64,000 nucleotides of DNA, taken from contig CAYRDX010000008.1 in assembly GCA_964423205.1 (NCBI GenBank), positions 1-64,000 on the forward strand. Direction: 5' to 3'. The stretch is from UBA6168 sp964423205 (GTDB lineage: Bacteria; Bacteroidota; Bacteroidia; Chitinophagales; Saprospiraceae). The notes under the pieces are model-generated. The model saw only the letters and a program-made list of their open reading frames with translations, was not told the DNA's origin and made no database searches. Of this stretch, positions 29,401 to 36,389 are shown one piece after another (the stretch's first letter is position 1; every line of letters starts with the position of its first letter). The position numbers and the translations under genes were made by a program.

Positions 29401-30986
29401 AGCGCAACAGGCCGGATGTTCAAACCCAAACCAATGCAGCGACAAGAAGCAGGGCAGAAGAACCGCAGAGAGAACCCGGCGAGCCATCACAGGTGGAACG
29501 GGCAGTGATCAGGCCGCTTATGGCTCTGAGAAAAATCCGATTAACTTACTCTGAGGATTTCTCAACAGTGGTTCCGGGGTACATGCAAGGAGTTGATGTA
29601 TTGGGCATGAGTGGATTTAATGCACCGGGTTGGGGCTTTATTGCCGGTTTGCAGCCCAACCTCAATCAGGATGACTACTATACAAGCAAAGACTGGCTGT
29701 ACAGCAACTGGAACTGGATTACAGGCGATCAATTACTGAATTCACCAGTAACTCAAAATTACCAGGAACAAATGGATGCCAAGATAACCATTGAGCCATT
29801 CACTGATTTCCGGGTTGACGTTGAGGCAAACAGGGTGAAGTCAAAAAATCACAGCGAATTTTTCAGGCGCGACGACCTGCTAAACCCCGCAGATCCGGAT
29901 TCACGTTTCCAAACTGAATTTGAGCACCTGATACCAAGAGATTTTGGCTCGCTTACACTAACCTACTCGGCGCTTAATACACTATTTAACGACGACCTGT
30001 CAGGCCTTTTCAAGAACTTTGAAAAAAACAGGGTAATCCTCGCAAACAGAATGGGCTCTGCACCAGGTGGCACCCATGACAATGCAGAAGACGCTCAAAG
30101 GGGATTTCCAAAGGGCTACGGCCGCTATCATCAGAATGTGTTGGTGCCCAGCTTCCTGGCTGCCTATACAGATCAAGATGCCAATACAATGGACATTAGT
30201 TCCAATTACATCAATGATATTGTATTAAAACTGCTGCCGCGCCCTAACTGGCGACTGACTTACAATGGCCTTTCAAGGGTCGCTCCTTTCAGCGCCGTAT
30301 TCCAGAGCTTCAGCCTGAATCACGGCTACCGGGGATCGCTAACGGTGAATTCCTTTCAAACTAATTTGCAGTACGACAGAAACGCGCCGGAAAAACTCGA
30401 CCAGACCAAACTGGACTTTTTCACCCGCTTTGAAGTACCAAATATTCAGATTCAGGAGCAATTCAACCCGCTGATTGGAGTGGACATGCGATTAAAAAAT
30501 GACATGTCGTTCAAAGTGGAATACAAAACCAACAGAACCCTGAACATGGGATTCGTGGACAATCGACTCCACGAAACTAAGGGTGAAGATTTTACTGTTG
30601 GATTTGGTTACAGATTGAAGGATGTAAAATTTGCCTTCTTATCAACAGGAAACAGAAACCGCGACAATACCTCCAACCAACAAAGGCCATCTCAGCAGGG
30701 AGGGGTTCTTCGAGGTGGTCAGGGGCAGGCAGGTGATCTGGATATTACCTTTGACTTTTCGGTACGCGATGACATTACAACAATTTATGAATTGGATACT
30801 GATTTGGAAGAACCAAGCCGTGGCAACAGAACGGTCAGCATTTTGCCGCAAGCGACTTACCAGTTGAACAGGCAGTTATCCCTGAGGTTCTTCTTTGATT
30901 ATCGACGAAATATTCCCAAAACCTCACAGGGTTATCCCACAACCAATATTAGAAGTGGGGTGACGGTCAGGTTTTCGTTAAACTGA
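23484..30986 (+). CDS. sprA: T9SS outer-membrane translocon protein SprA
   Basis: A 2500-residue protein of the SprA/Sov family, the very large beta-barrel pore of the type IX secretion system needed for export of cargo with T9SS C-terminal domains, and for gliding where present. A signal peptide (about 1-26) is followed by the SprA-type N-terminal region (IDVKNQLIERLFGGTEVDIRPQGNIDL, then SIGEKLKLSTNYNTQATFDFDN). Periodic aromatic/polar strands run to a C-terminal strand ending FSLN. A proline/arginine-rich linker (about 1960-2015) is probably an exposed loop. Length agrees with F. johnsoniae SprA (about 2400 aa). A good terminator follows. This is the only core T9SS pore gene in the window. 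GldKLMN and PorV are not here. Confidence 0.96.
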   Translation: MTKNYLLTGILIGFVCIGLNVSLHAGNNIPENPYEQQYVVSSLNKAFQILPSRTFEKFTQVPLDTIPLKDRKGDFINDKNKNPFDLKDPSPVVKSVEYDPVSGNYIITEKIGEEYFRPPTYMTFDEYMKYKAKQQESEYFNSLSGISGTRSSSGRLDPVAKIDVKNQLIERLFGGTEVDIRPQGNIDLTFGVEFSNIQNPSFTQRQQRQGGFDFDMGIQMNVQGSIGEKLKLSTNYNTQATFDFDNTMKLDYGSSDLFGEDDIIKKIEAGNVSLPFRGTLIQGSQSLFGLKTEMQFGKLRLTAVASQQKSEREEITLQGGSQFQEFIVNADEYDENRHFFLTHYNRNNYEEILAELPDLRTLFTIQNLQVWVTDTRNATENIRDIIAIADLGEPRRVTNTTPGMQPPLVPKFRDLQGEGLPDNNANPIYGQLASDQRLRIVDRAVNALKSPPFNMQQGRDFEKVSARKLSPTEYTFHPNLGFISLNVNIQPDQVVGIAFEYSYKDSIFQVGEIAEDVPQNTDTTTQNVLFVKMLKGTTQRVDLPTWDLMMKNIYSIGAFNVAREDFRLDIYYEDPGQGKKRFLPETNLAGVPLLRVFNLDRLNVQNDPQPDGVFDYVEGITINTRNGRIIFPVLEPFGSALGKKFSNPADSARFVYSQLYNSTLTNAREFAEFNRFTIEGSYKSSVSSEISLGAFNIPPGSIVVSAGGQHLREGIDYEVDYNIGRIKILNDAILNAGAPIRVSYEDNTLFGFQTKTMVGLRADYEVNKNLTIGGTYLHLFERPFTQKVNIGDDPINNRIFGLDVNYGKDAPWLTKMLDKLPFYSTKEISRITITAETAALRPGHARAINEESADGDKGGVNYLDDFEGSVSSLDLRTPYIGTNGWVISSIPQNDEHNNNPLFPEAVFKDTTLTGVNRALLSWYRIDPSLRNAASNQGNPYTLAIRQQEIFPNFTPTQQFGDTYAQILDVMYDPRKRGPYNFDVPGGTSHSRGIDFNADLVDPKSRWAGIMRSLNTNDFEAANIEFIEFWMMSPYLDTLGTGSSNPDALGGGMDGFIYFNLGNVSEDILPDSRKFFENGLPGPNTQGRRATNTGWGRVPLTQQITNAFDINTENRRAQDVGLEGLNDADERQKFSGFLSAVQSTVSPNILEAIKADPSNDNFKHYRDFSDETPILTRYSRYYGTEGNTPENTGGNFVMSSTQLPDSEDLDGDRTLNETESYFQYRVPIQFDGNRGIRTDNNPFITESITSTDGKRIWYRFRIPLNLLETDENFKRVGGIRDFRSIRFARIYFKGFEKRMNFRFGTLELVRNQWRRYKQDLGEACFAIEPPDFNDRTSFEVNAVNIEENSSRKPFNYVLPPGISREQALGVNLHALQNEQSLSLGVCDLEDGDARAIYKTANIDMRVFSKLKMFVHAEPNVCSMGPVPVKDGDLTVFIRLGSDFKNNFYEYEIPLKISTDVTTPFNDPAYLRIVWPTENDFNIDFELLKQIKINRNASGIAIGDIYFEADPNRPDARFSIKGNPNLGLVKAIMIGVRNPIKGNDCDPSDKKSVEIWVNELRAFGLDERGGVAGTARVDFQLADLGNLTLSSKFSSIGFGALDQQLAQRSKEQITQYDIATNLELSKFLPQGTGLRIPFYFQYSKEIRNPQYDPYDLDLELKEKVDSYDSREERDSIREQAQYITSIKSYNFTNVRKERTNSQKKPMPWDIANFSFTYAFDETEHRNPIIESDVLTRRRGAIDYTYSKPVRYLEPFRDMIKNDKYLRLIKEINFNPIPNSFSFSTDLDRRFNTTKYRFAGENPLYNTYFNKQFLWSRDYDLQWDITKNIKFIFSADNRSIIDEPSEVGMLERSRLSSSDPLYISDIGQYRRDSIWSSISDFGRTKNYAHNFSLTYNLPLRFLPFMDWVTVRANYKADYGWDAASQTPLGRSLGNIIRNGQSRQLTGDFDFEKMYNYSNYLRKINTRQRPSSARPSQRNRPDVQTQTNAATRSRAEEPQREPGEPSQVERAVIRPLMALRKIRLTYSEDFSTVVPGYMQGVDVLGMSGFNAPGWGFIAGLQPNLNQDDYYTSKDWLYSNWNWITGDQLLNSPVTQNYQEQMDAKITIEPFTDFRVDVEANRVKSKNHSEFFRRDDLLNPADPDSRFQTEFEHLIPRDFGSLTLTYSALNTLFNDDLSGLFKNFEKNRVILANRMGSAPGGTHDNAEDAQRGFPKGYGRYHQNVLVPSFLAAYTDQDANTMDISSNYINDIVLKLLPRPNWRLTYNGLSRVAPFSAVFQSFSLNHGYRGSLTVNSFQTNLQYDRNAPEKLDQTKLDFFTRFEVPNIQIQEQFNPLIGVDMRLKNDMSFKVEYKTNRTLNMGFVDNRLHETKGEDFTVGFGYRLKDVKFAFLSTGNRNRDNTSNQQRPSQQGGVLRGGQGQAGDLDITFDFSVRDDITTIYELDTDLEEPSRGNRTVSILPQATYQLNRQLSLRFFFDYRRNIPKTSQGYPTTNIRSGVTVRFSLN

Positions 30987-30999
30987 TAAAACTACTTTG

Positions 31000-31028
31000 A
31001 CGGCGCTTTTAACAGCGCCGTTTTAGTT
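31000..31028 (+). terminator. Intrinsic terminator of sprA
   Basis: A perfect 8-bp GC-rich stem (ACGGCGCT 31000-31007 with AGCGCCGT 31014-31021), a 6-base loop and a T-rich tail (TTTAGTTT) begin 13 bases after the sprA stop. This is the clearest intrinsic terminator in the window. Confidence 0.8.
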
Positions 31029-31040
31029 TAGATTACTCTG

Positions 31041-31070
31041 TTTGCCATCCTTGGGCAATTTATACTTTAG
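31041..31070 (+). promoter_or_regulatory. Putative promoter of the sigma-factor gene
   Basis: TTTG at 31041-31044 and TACTTTAG at 31063-31070 (7 of 8 to TAnnTTTG), with 18 bases between them, resemble a Bacteroidota promoter. It lies immediately after the sprA terminator and about 70 bases before the sigma-factor frame. Confidence 0.4.
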
Positions 31071-31142
31071 GATTTTGATTTTTGCGCGGGGCAACTATTC
31101 TCCTTTTTTCTGCACCTAAGGAGTAGATTTTGAAGTCCGGGA

Positions 31143-31712
31143 TTGATCAAAACACAACACTTTAGCCTTTTGCACGTGCTTGATGAACATCAATTGGTGA
31201 AGGGTTGCCTGAAAGGCGACCGCAACTATCAGCGTGCTTTATATGAAAAGTATAAAGTACCGATGTTCCGGTTATGTCTAAGATATGCATCTGATCAGGC
31301 CGAAGCAGAAGATTTGTTGCAAGAAGGTTTTATTAAAGCCTTCACAGATTTGCACCAGTTCAGTCATAAAGGTGCATTTGGAGGCTGGTTGAGAAAAGTA
31401 ATACTAAATGTTGCCCTACAGCACGTCCGCAAAAAGCAAAGGGCTTTCCAGGTAAAAGAACTGGAATCCGCCATACACTACTTTCCCACTGATGAAAACA
31501 TTTTGGCTGACCTTCATGCAGAGGCGCTGACCAAATTGATACAAAATTTACCCCCGGGTTACAGGGCTGTTTTCAATTTGTTTGTCGTTGAAGGCTATTC
31601 ACATCAGGAAATAGCTGAACTGCTGGGAATTGAAGAAGGAACATCAAAATCCCAACTCTCAAAAGCCAAGGCCACTTTAAGAACTATGATTGAAAAAATT
31701 ATGCTCACTTAG
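31143..31712 (+). CDS. RNA polymerase ECF-type sigma-70 factor
   Basis: A 189-residue ECF sigma factor that would redirect RNA polymerase. Region 2 covers about residues 25-95 (YEKYKVPMFRLCLRYASDQAEAEDLLQEGFIKAF, then WLRKVILNVALQHVRKK). Region 4 covers about 130-185 (LPPGYRAVFNLFVVEGYSHQEIAELLGIEEGTSKSQLSKAKATL), with the expected helix-turn-helix. No ATG is available near the N-terminus. The frame begins with TTG at 31143, and a GTG at 31176 (giving LDEHQLVKGCLKGD) is an equally plausible start. A large gene with a cytoplasmic N-terminus and one membrane helix follows, a position usual for anti-sigma factors, but a repeat element separates the two. Target genes are unknown. Confidence 0.92.
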   Translation: MIKTQHFSLLHVLDEHQLVKGCLKGDRNYQRALYEKYKVPMFRLCLRYASDQAEAEDLLQEGFIKAFTDLHQFSHKGAFGGWLRKVILNVALQHVRKKQRAFQVKELESAIHYFPTDENILADLHAEALTKLIQNLPPGYRAVFNLFVVEGYSHQEIAELLGIEEGTSKSQLSKAKATLRTMIEKIMLT

Positions 31713-31826
31713 TAAAAAGGCAAAAGTAAAAAGGCAACCCCATAGGGGCAGGCAGGCAAAAGTTTTCCAACGGATTTTCAAGTGGTTAGGAAAACAATTT
31801 GACAACTATATTTTTGACTCATTACT
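31711..31826 (+). repeat. Interspersed intergenic repeat, copy 1
   Basis: About 115 bases nearly identical to 37924-38067. It has two short tandem units (AAAAGGCAAAAGT-like), then a CCCCATAGGGG mini-hairpin, GGCAGGCAGGC, and an A/T-rich end (ACTATATTTTTGACT). The sigma-factor stop codon overlaps its first bases. No open frame of note is present, so it is not an insertion sequence. Confidence 0.85.
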
Positions 31827-31874
31827 TAGCTGAGCTTAAATAATGAAGTATATAGAGTAAATTGTTTACAAGAA

Positions 31875-33362
31875 ATGGAACCAAAAAAAGACAGGCTTGA
31901 AGAATACTTCCGCAAATCGCTGGAAGGCCTGAGTGATAAGGCATCACCAGGAGGGTGGGACCTTCCTTCTGAGCACGTGTGGAAAGGCATCGAAAGCGGT
32001 ATTCCGGCTGTTGTTACAACTGGTGTAAAAACAATCATCATCAAGTATGCTATTTTTACCGCAGCCGCCTCAACTGTAGGTTTGGCAACAATCCACATGT
32101 ACAATCAAAGCAAAGAGGTCAGGGAATTGCAGCAGGAGATTGTTCAGAAAGATAAGGTTATCGAAGATTTAAATGAAGCTTTGTTAGAGGAGCGAAATCA
32201 GCCTGAGCAACCGGAGACTAATATTTCCGACCAACAGAATTCAACTCAATTAACAGATATAAATGAATCAGCTTCTGAGACTAGTTTGCCTTCGGCGCCT
32301 GAATATTTTGATCAAGATTCGAAAAGAGTATCAGCTGACAGAGATTTGTTGAAACCAGAATCATTGAGTGGTGGTACCACCCGGGTTGATAATAAACCCT
32401 TGAATACGGGATCAAACGCCGGAACAGCCGGACCTGTGTCTCAGGAGAATGTTACTGCATCAAGACTTGGCAGCCTTAATCCATTAAATTGGAAATCACC
32501 ATTTCTGAACACAGCCAATCAAATCCCAACGCTTAATTATACATGGAACACCATAAAACCTGTTGTTGGAGCTTATTCCAATCCTGCTTCTGTAAGTGCT
32601 TTTATTTCCCCTGCTTATGCATACCGAAGTGTTTACCACAAGCAAAGAGAAATATCCACACCTTATGAAAAAACAGAGTCGCCGGAATTTTCATTTACCG
32701 GTGGCGTTAATTTCGGTATTCCCGTAGGCAGAAACCTGAGTCTTGGTTCCGGAATTCATTATTCCAGTTTCCATCAGCATTCTAAACACATTGTTGGCCT
32801 GCGTTTTACTACTATGGGTGGCACGAAGGATGCAAATGGCAATCATGTGAATAAGTACCGCACGAAACTGGAGACTTCGTATGGACTGGTTGAGGTCGAA
32901 TCAAGGGTGTCGAGCGACATCAAAAGCACCGGAACCGCAGTTAATGAAGGTAGGGTGTTTCCCATTCGTTATACAGCAGACTTGCACATCAAGCAACTTT
33001 CGATCCCTCTTTATCTTCAGTATCATATTGGCCACCAACGATTGGGCATGATGCTGAAAGGTGGAATAGCTGGTACTTTTTTATTGAGTAATAATCTGGA
33101 CATTTCCAATGTGTCCTCTTTGAATAAAGAGTTAAAGCACCTGGGAACATCCATCTTGGAAGAAAAAACTTTACCGGCAACTAAAGATTTCACCCTTGAC
33201 CTGTACGCCTCAGTAGGATTCCGGGCCTCTCTTTCAAAGAATCTGGATGTTATGGTTGAACCAACTTTCCGCAAGAATATCACGCCTGTTTTTGAAAACT
33301 CAACGCTGGAGACCAGAATGTTTTCTCTGGCCTTACATTCAGGTCTTGCAATTAAATTTTGA
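31875..33362 (+). CDS. Putative anti-sigma-type envelope protein with C-terminal outer-membrane beta-barrel-like domain
   Basis: A 495-residue protein encoded after the sigma factor. Residues 1-50 are charged and presumably cytoplasmic (MEPKKDRLEEYFRKSLEG). Residues about 53-75 form a single membrane helix, and 78-108 a short coiled coil (ELQQEIVQKDKVIEDLNEALLEE). Residues about 110-250 are a Ser/Thr/Asn-rich linker. Residues about 270-495 look like an outer-membrane beta-barrel, with alternating strands ending in a C-terminal phenylalanine (SGLAIKF). Gene position and topology suggest an anti-sigma factor that senses the envelope, possibly reaching across the periplasm. No standard anti-sigma motif is clear, so this role is an inference. 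A hairpin terminator follows. Confidence 0.7.
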   Translation: MEPKKDRLEEYFRKSLEGLSDKASPGGWDLPSEHVWKGIESGIPAVVTTGVKTIIIKYAIFTAAASTVGLATIHMYNQSKEVRELQQEIVQKDKVIEDLNEALLEERNQPEQPETNISDQQNSTQLTDINESASETSLPSAPEYFDQDSKRVSADRDLLKPESLSGGTTRVDNKPLNTGSNAGTAGPVSQENVTASRLGSLNPLNWKSPFLNTANQIPTLNYTWNTIKPVVGAYSNPASVSAFISPAYAYRSVYHKQREISTPYEKTESPEFSFTGGVNFGIPVGRNLSLGSGIHYSSFHQHSKHIVGLRFTTMGGTKDANGNHVNKYRTKLETSYGLVEVESRVSSDIKSTGTAVNEGRVFPIRYTADLHIKQLSIPLYLQYHIGHQRLGMMLKGGIAGTFLLSNNLDISNVSSLNKELKHLGTSILEEKTLPATKDFTLDLYASVGFRASLSKNLDVMVEPTFRKNITPVFENSTLETRMFSLALHSGLAIKF

Positions 33363-33381
33363 CCTGAGACTAACAATTTTT

Positions 33382-33420
33382 CAAAGCCTTTCCAAAACCC
33401 TGGGAAGGCTTTGTAATTTC
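33382..33420 (+). terminator. Probable terminator of the sigma/envelope-protein unit
   Basis: A 12-bp stem with one wobble (33382-33393 with 33402-33413) and an 8-base loop lies 20 bases after the stop. The T-tail is weak (TAATTTC). Confidence 0.55.
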
Positions 33421-33466
33421 AGCCCCAGACTACAATACCTACTTCAAAGTCTCAAAAACTCTTACC

Positions 33467-34705
33467 GTGAAAATTTCAGCCCTACTCATTTCCACCCTTC
33501 TGTGTATTCCCGCCTTTACTCAATCCAGGCTTTTGGATAAAGTGCTTCGCAAGAATGAACATTTATTTCCGGAAGTCTTGAAAAATCCTGGAAAGTATGA
33601 GGTACAGATCATTTACACTCAAATTAACAGAGACAGAAACAATGAACCTCATTTTAAAACATACAACTACAGGTTAAAACCAGAACATTATTACTACCCT
33701 GCCAGCACAGTCAAAATGCCAACGGCTTTGGTCGCCATGGAAAAACTGAATAAACTGTCTGTCGTGGGATTGGACAAGGATGCTGACATGAAACATGGAG
33801 TGGGGCATCCTTTGCAAAAAGCTGTTTACACTGATACAACTTCGTCAACTGGAATGCCGTCGATTGCGCATTATGTGAAAAAGGTATTTCTGGTCAGTGA
33901 TAACGATGCCCACAACCGCCTGTATGAATTTGTTGGGCAGGAATACCTGAATTCGACGCTTTGGACAAAGGGCTTCAATGATGTGCGTTTGCTCCATCGC
34001 CTGAGTGTGAGTGGATTTGACGCCGAGGCTAACCGGCACACCAATCCTGTAAGTTTCAATAAAGGCGACAGCCTGCTTTATTATCAGGGGCCGGTTTATA
34101 GTAAAGCGAATAGTGGATTGAACCTTAAAAGTGAACTAAAAGGAAAGGGATATTACGCAGGTAGTAGCTTGGTAAATACACCATTCGACTTTTCTGAAAA
34201 GAATTTTATTGCATTGTCCGACTTAAATGAAATGGTGAAAACCATCATTTTCCCAAATTCAGTTCCCGAGCATCAGCGTTTTTTACTGCTTCCGGAGGAC
34301 TATAATTTTATTTATAGGGTCATGTCAGAGTTGCCATCTGAAAGCAGGTATCCTGATTACAGTCGATTGCCCGACAATACAGTGAAGTTCTTTATGTTTG
34401 GAGATGCCTTGCCACCTGTGAAAATGCCATCCAATATCAGGATTTTCAACAAAGTAGGAGCTGCTTATGGCTATCTTACTGATGTTGCTTATATCGTCGA
34501 TTTTGAGAAGAATATTGAGTTTATGCTGGCAGCAACCATCCATGTGAACGAGGATGGTATTTTCAATGACGATAAATATGAATACAACACTATTGGACTA
34601 CCCTTCTTGGCCAATCTTGGGAAGGTAGTTTACGATTATGAAAAAAAACGGAAAAGAAAATTTGAACCGGATTTATCCAGGTTTAAGGGAATTGTGTATG
34701 ATTAG
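33467..34705 (+). CDS. Secreted serine hydrolase, class A beta-lactamase-like fold
   Basis: A 412-residue exported protein with a signal peptide (about 1-19, ...CIPAFTQS) and the three motifs of penicillin-recognising serine enzymes: S80-T-V-K83, S144-D-N146, and K329-V-G in place of KTG. The spacing fits class A beta-lactamase-like enzymes, but the chain is longer than a lactamase (about 290 aa) and has a large insertion between the SDN and KVG motifs. It may cleave or bind peptidoglycan or act on another ester/amide. Beta-lactam hydrolysis is not established. The start is GTG at 33467. It precedes a PBP4-type carboxypeptidase by 66 bases in the same direction, suggesting a cell-wall-related pair. 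Confidence 0.82.
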   Translation: MKISALLISTLLCIPAFTQSRLLDKVLRKNEHLFPEVLKNPGKYEVQIIYTQINRDRNNEPHFKTYNYRLKPEHYYYPASTVKMPTALVAMEKLNKLSVVGLDKDADMKHGVGHPLQKAVYTDTTSSTGMPSIAHYVKKVFLVSDNDAHNRLYEFVGQEYLNSTLWTKGFNDVRLLHRLSVSGFDAEANRHTNPVSFNKGDSLLYYQGPVYSKANSGLNLKSELKGKGYYAGSSLVNTPFDFSEKNFIALSDLNEMVKTIIFPNSVPEHQRFLLLPEDYNFIYRVMSELPSESRYPDYSRLPDNTVKFFMFGDALPPVKMPSNIRIFNKVGAAYGYLTDVAYIVDFEKNIEFMLAATIHVNEDGIFNDDKYEYNTIGLPFLANLGKVVYDYEKKRKRKFEPDLSRFKGIVYD

Positions 34706-34771
34706 ATTTTTCTCAAGGAATTCTGCATCATTGCACGATGGTACTGCGTCAACCTCGCTAAATATTGCTTT

Positions 34772-36124
34772 ATGAACCGACTATTGTTACTGCTGCTATT
34801 GTTTGCTGTATTGATCCTTCCTTCTTGTTCAGTTGCTCAGAAAGCGGCCTCCAGAAAGAATCTAAGCAAGAAGGAACAAAAAGCTCTGGACCTTAAACTT
34901 GAAGAGTCGGAGGTTTTTAGCAAACATTTCACGGGATTTGCACTGTACGACCTTGCAGAAAAGCAGATGCTCTATGAATACAATTCCGATAATTATTTTG
35001 TCCCGGCTTCCAATACCAAAATCTTCACCTTATTTACGGCTTTGAAGACACTTGGCGATTCCATTCCCGCAATTCAATACAGCAAACAAGGTGACTTCAT
35101 GATCATTTGGGGAACGGGTGACCCTTCCTTTCTGAATTCAAAATTGACTCAGAATCCTGCGGTTTTCAATTTTCTAAAAACACGGCCTGAGCGTTTACTT
35201 TTCTCGCAGTCCAACTTTACTGACCGAAGATTCGGTTCCGGATGGATGTGGAGCGATTATGCCTATTCCTACCAGGCCGAAAAATCTCCTTTCCCGATCT
35301 ACGGAAATTTGGCTAATTTCAGGCAGGACAGCTCCCGGGAAAAGGTGATAGCCCAGCCTCCGTATTTTGAAAAGAAATTGAGACAAGGCCTGCCTCCTGA
35401 TAAAGAAGATGTTTTTGCCAGGGCAGAATATGATAATATCTTTTACCATAACACCGTATTCCCAAAATCAAATTTTTCTGTTCATACTTTGCCGTTTATC
35501 AGTACTCCACAAATAGTCGCAGACTTACTTACTGACACTTTAAAAAAGGAGGTTAAAGTTTTAGAAAATGATTTTCTTCCTCCTCCTGACGCCGGTACCG
35601 TTTACAGCATTCTTGCCGACAGCCTTTACAAATTGATGATGCAGGAAAGCGACAACTTCGTCGCCGAACAGTTAATGCTTATGAGTTCTTGGAAGCAGTT
35701 TGGCAATATGAATACCCGCCAAATGATAAACCTTGTTCAGCAGGAATACCTGAAAGATTTACCCGACGAGCCACAATGGGTTGATGGGTCAGGGCTTTCG
35801 CGGTATAATATGTTTACCCCACGTTCACTTGTAGTTCTTTTGGAAAAAATCTACCAAATGGTTCCACAAGAAAGGCTGTTTGCCATTTTCCCTGCGGGTG
35901 GAGTATCCGGTACCATTCGCAACAATTATGGAAATGGTAATCAGCCTTACGTTTTTGCAAAGACCGGAACACTCCGGCATAATCACAGCCTTAGTGGATA
36001 TCTGGTTACGCAAAAAGGCCGGGTATTGATATTCAGTTTTATGCATAACAATTTCACCCAGTCCACAGCCAACATTCGCAGGGAAATGGAGCGGATTCTT
36101 TCAGGACTTCGCCAAAAATTGTAA
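34772..36124 (+). CDS. D-alanyl-D-alanine carboxypeptidase / endopeptidase, PBP4 (S13) family, lipoprotein
   Basis: A 450-residue low-molecular-mass penicillin-binding protein of family S13 that trims peptidoglycan stem peptides or cross-links in the periplasm. All three active-site motifs are present: S80-N-T-K83, S293-D-N295 and K397-T-G399. The long stretch between the first two matches the extra domains of PBP4. The N-terminus is a lipoprotein signal with Cys19 (LILPSCS), so it is probably membrane-anchored rather than free as in E. coli DacB. It follows the serine hydrolase gene in the same direction and is separated from atpD by about 265 bases containing the atpD promoter. Confidence 0.92.
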   Translation: MNRLLLLLLLFAVLILPSCSVAQKAASRKNLSKKEQKALDLKLEESEVFSKHFTGFALYDLAEKQMLYEYNSDNYFVPASNTKIFTLFTALKTLGDSIPAIQYSKQGDFMIIWGTGDPSFLNSKLTQNPAVFNFLKTRPERLLFSQSNFTDRRFGSGWMWSDYAYSYQAEKSPFPIYGNLANFRQDSSREKVIAQPPYFEKKLRQGLPPDKEDVFARAEYDNIFYHNTVFPKSNFSVHTLPFISTPQIVADLLTDTLKKEVKVLENDFLPPPDAGTVYSILADSLYKLMMQESDNFVAEQLMLMSSWKQFGNMNTRQMINLVQQEYLKDLPDEPQWVDGSGLSRYNMFTPRSLVVLLEKIYQMVPQERLFAIFPAGGVSGTIRNNYGNGNQPYVFAKTGTLRHNHSLSGYLVTQKGRVLIFSFMHNNFTQSTANIRREMERILSGLRQKL

Positions 36125-36285
36125 GAATTGCTTTTTAAATGGAATATTGAACTAATTCCCAATTAAATTCTGCACAATTATTGTTCGGTCAAAGAATAGA
36201 CGGGTATTGCATTTTCTCCAAAATATAAGGCTTCTCAAAGCTTCAATTACCTGTAAGCATAAAGCTTCAAATTCTTTACAATGAG

Positions 36286-36315
36286 TTGTTTAACAGGCTC
36301 AAACATGTATCTTTG
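36286..36315 (+). promoter_or_regulatory. Promoter of atpD
   Basis: TTG at 36286-36288 and TATCTTTG at 36308-36315, separated by 19 bases, match the Bacteroidota -33/-7 consensus in sequence and spacing. The start codon is 75 bases past the -7 box. This is the best promoter match in the window. Confidence 0.65.
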
Positions 36316-36389
36316 CGCCGATTTTTCACAGGGGTAATCCCTTTTTCCAAAGAATCTTTCCCGAAATAAACATAAATCAGCAATTGAAG

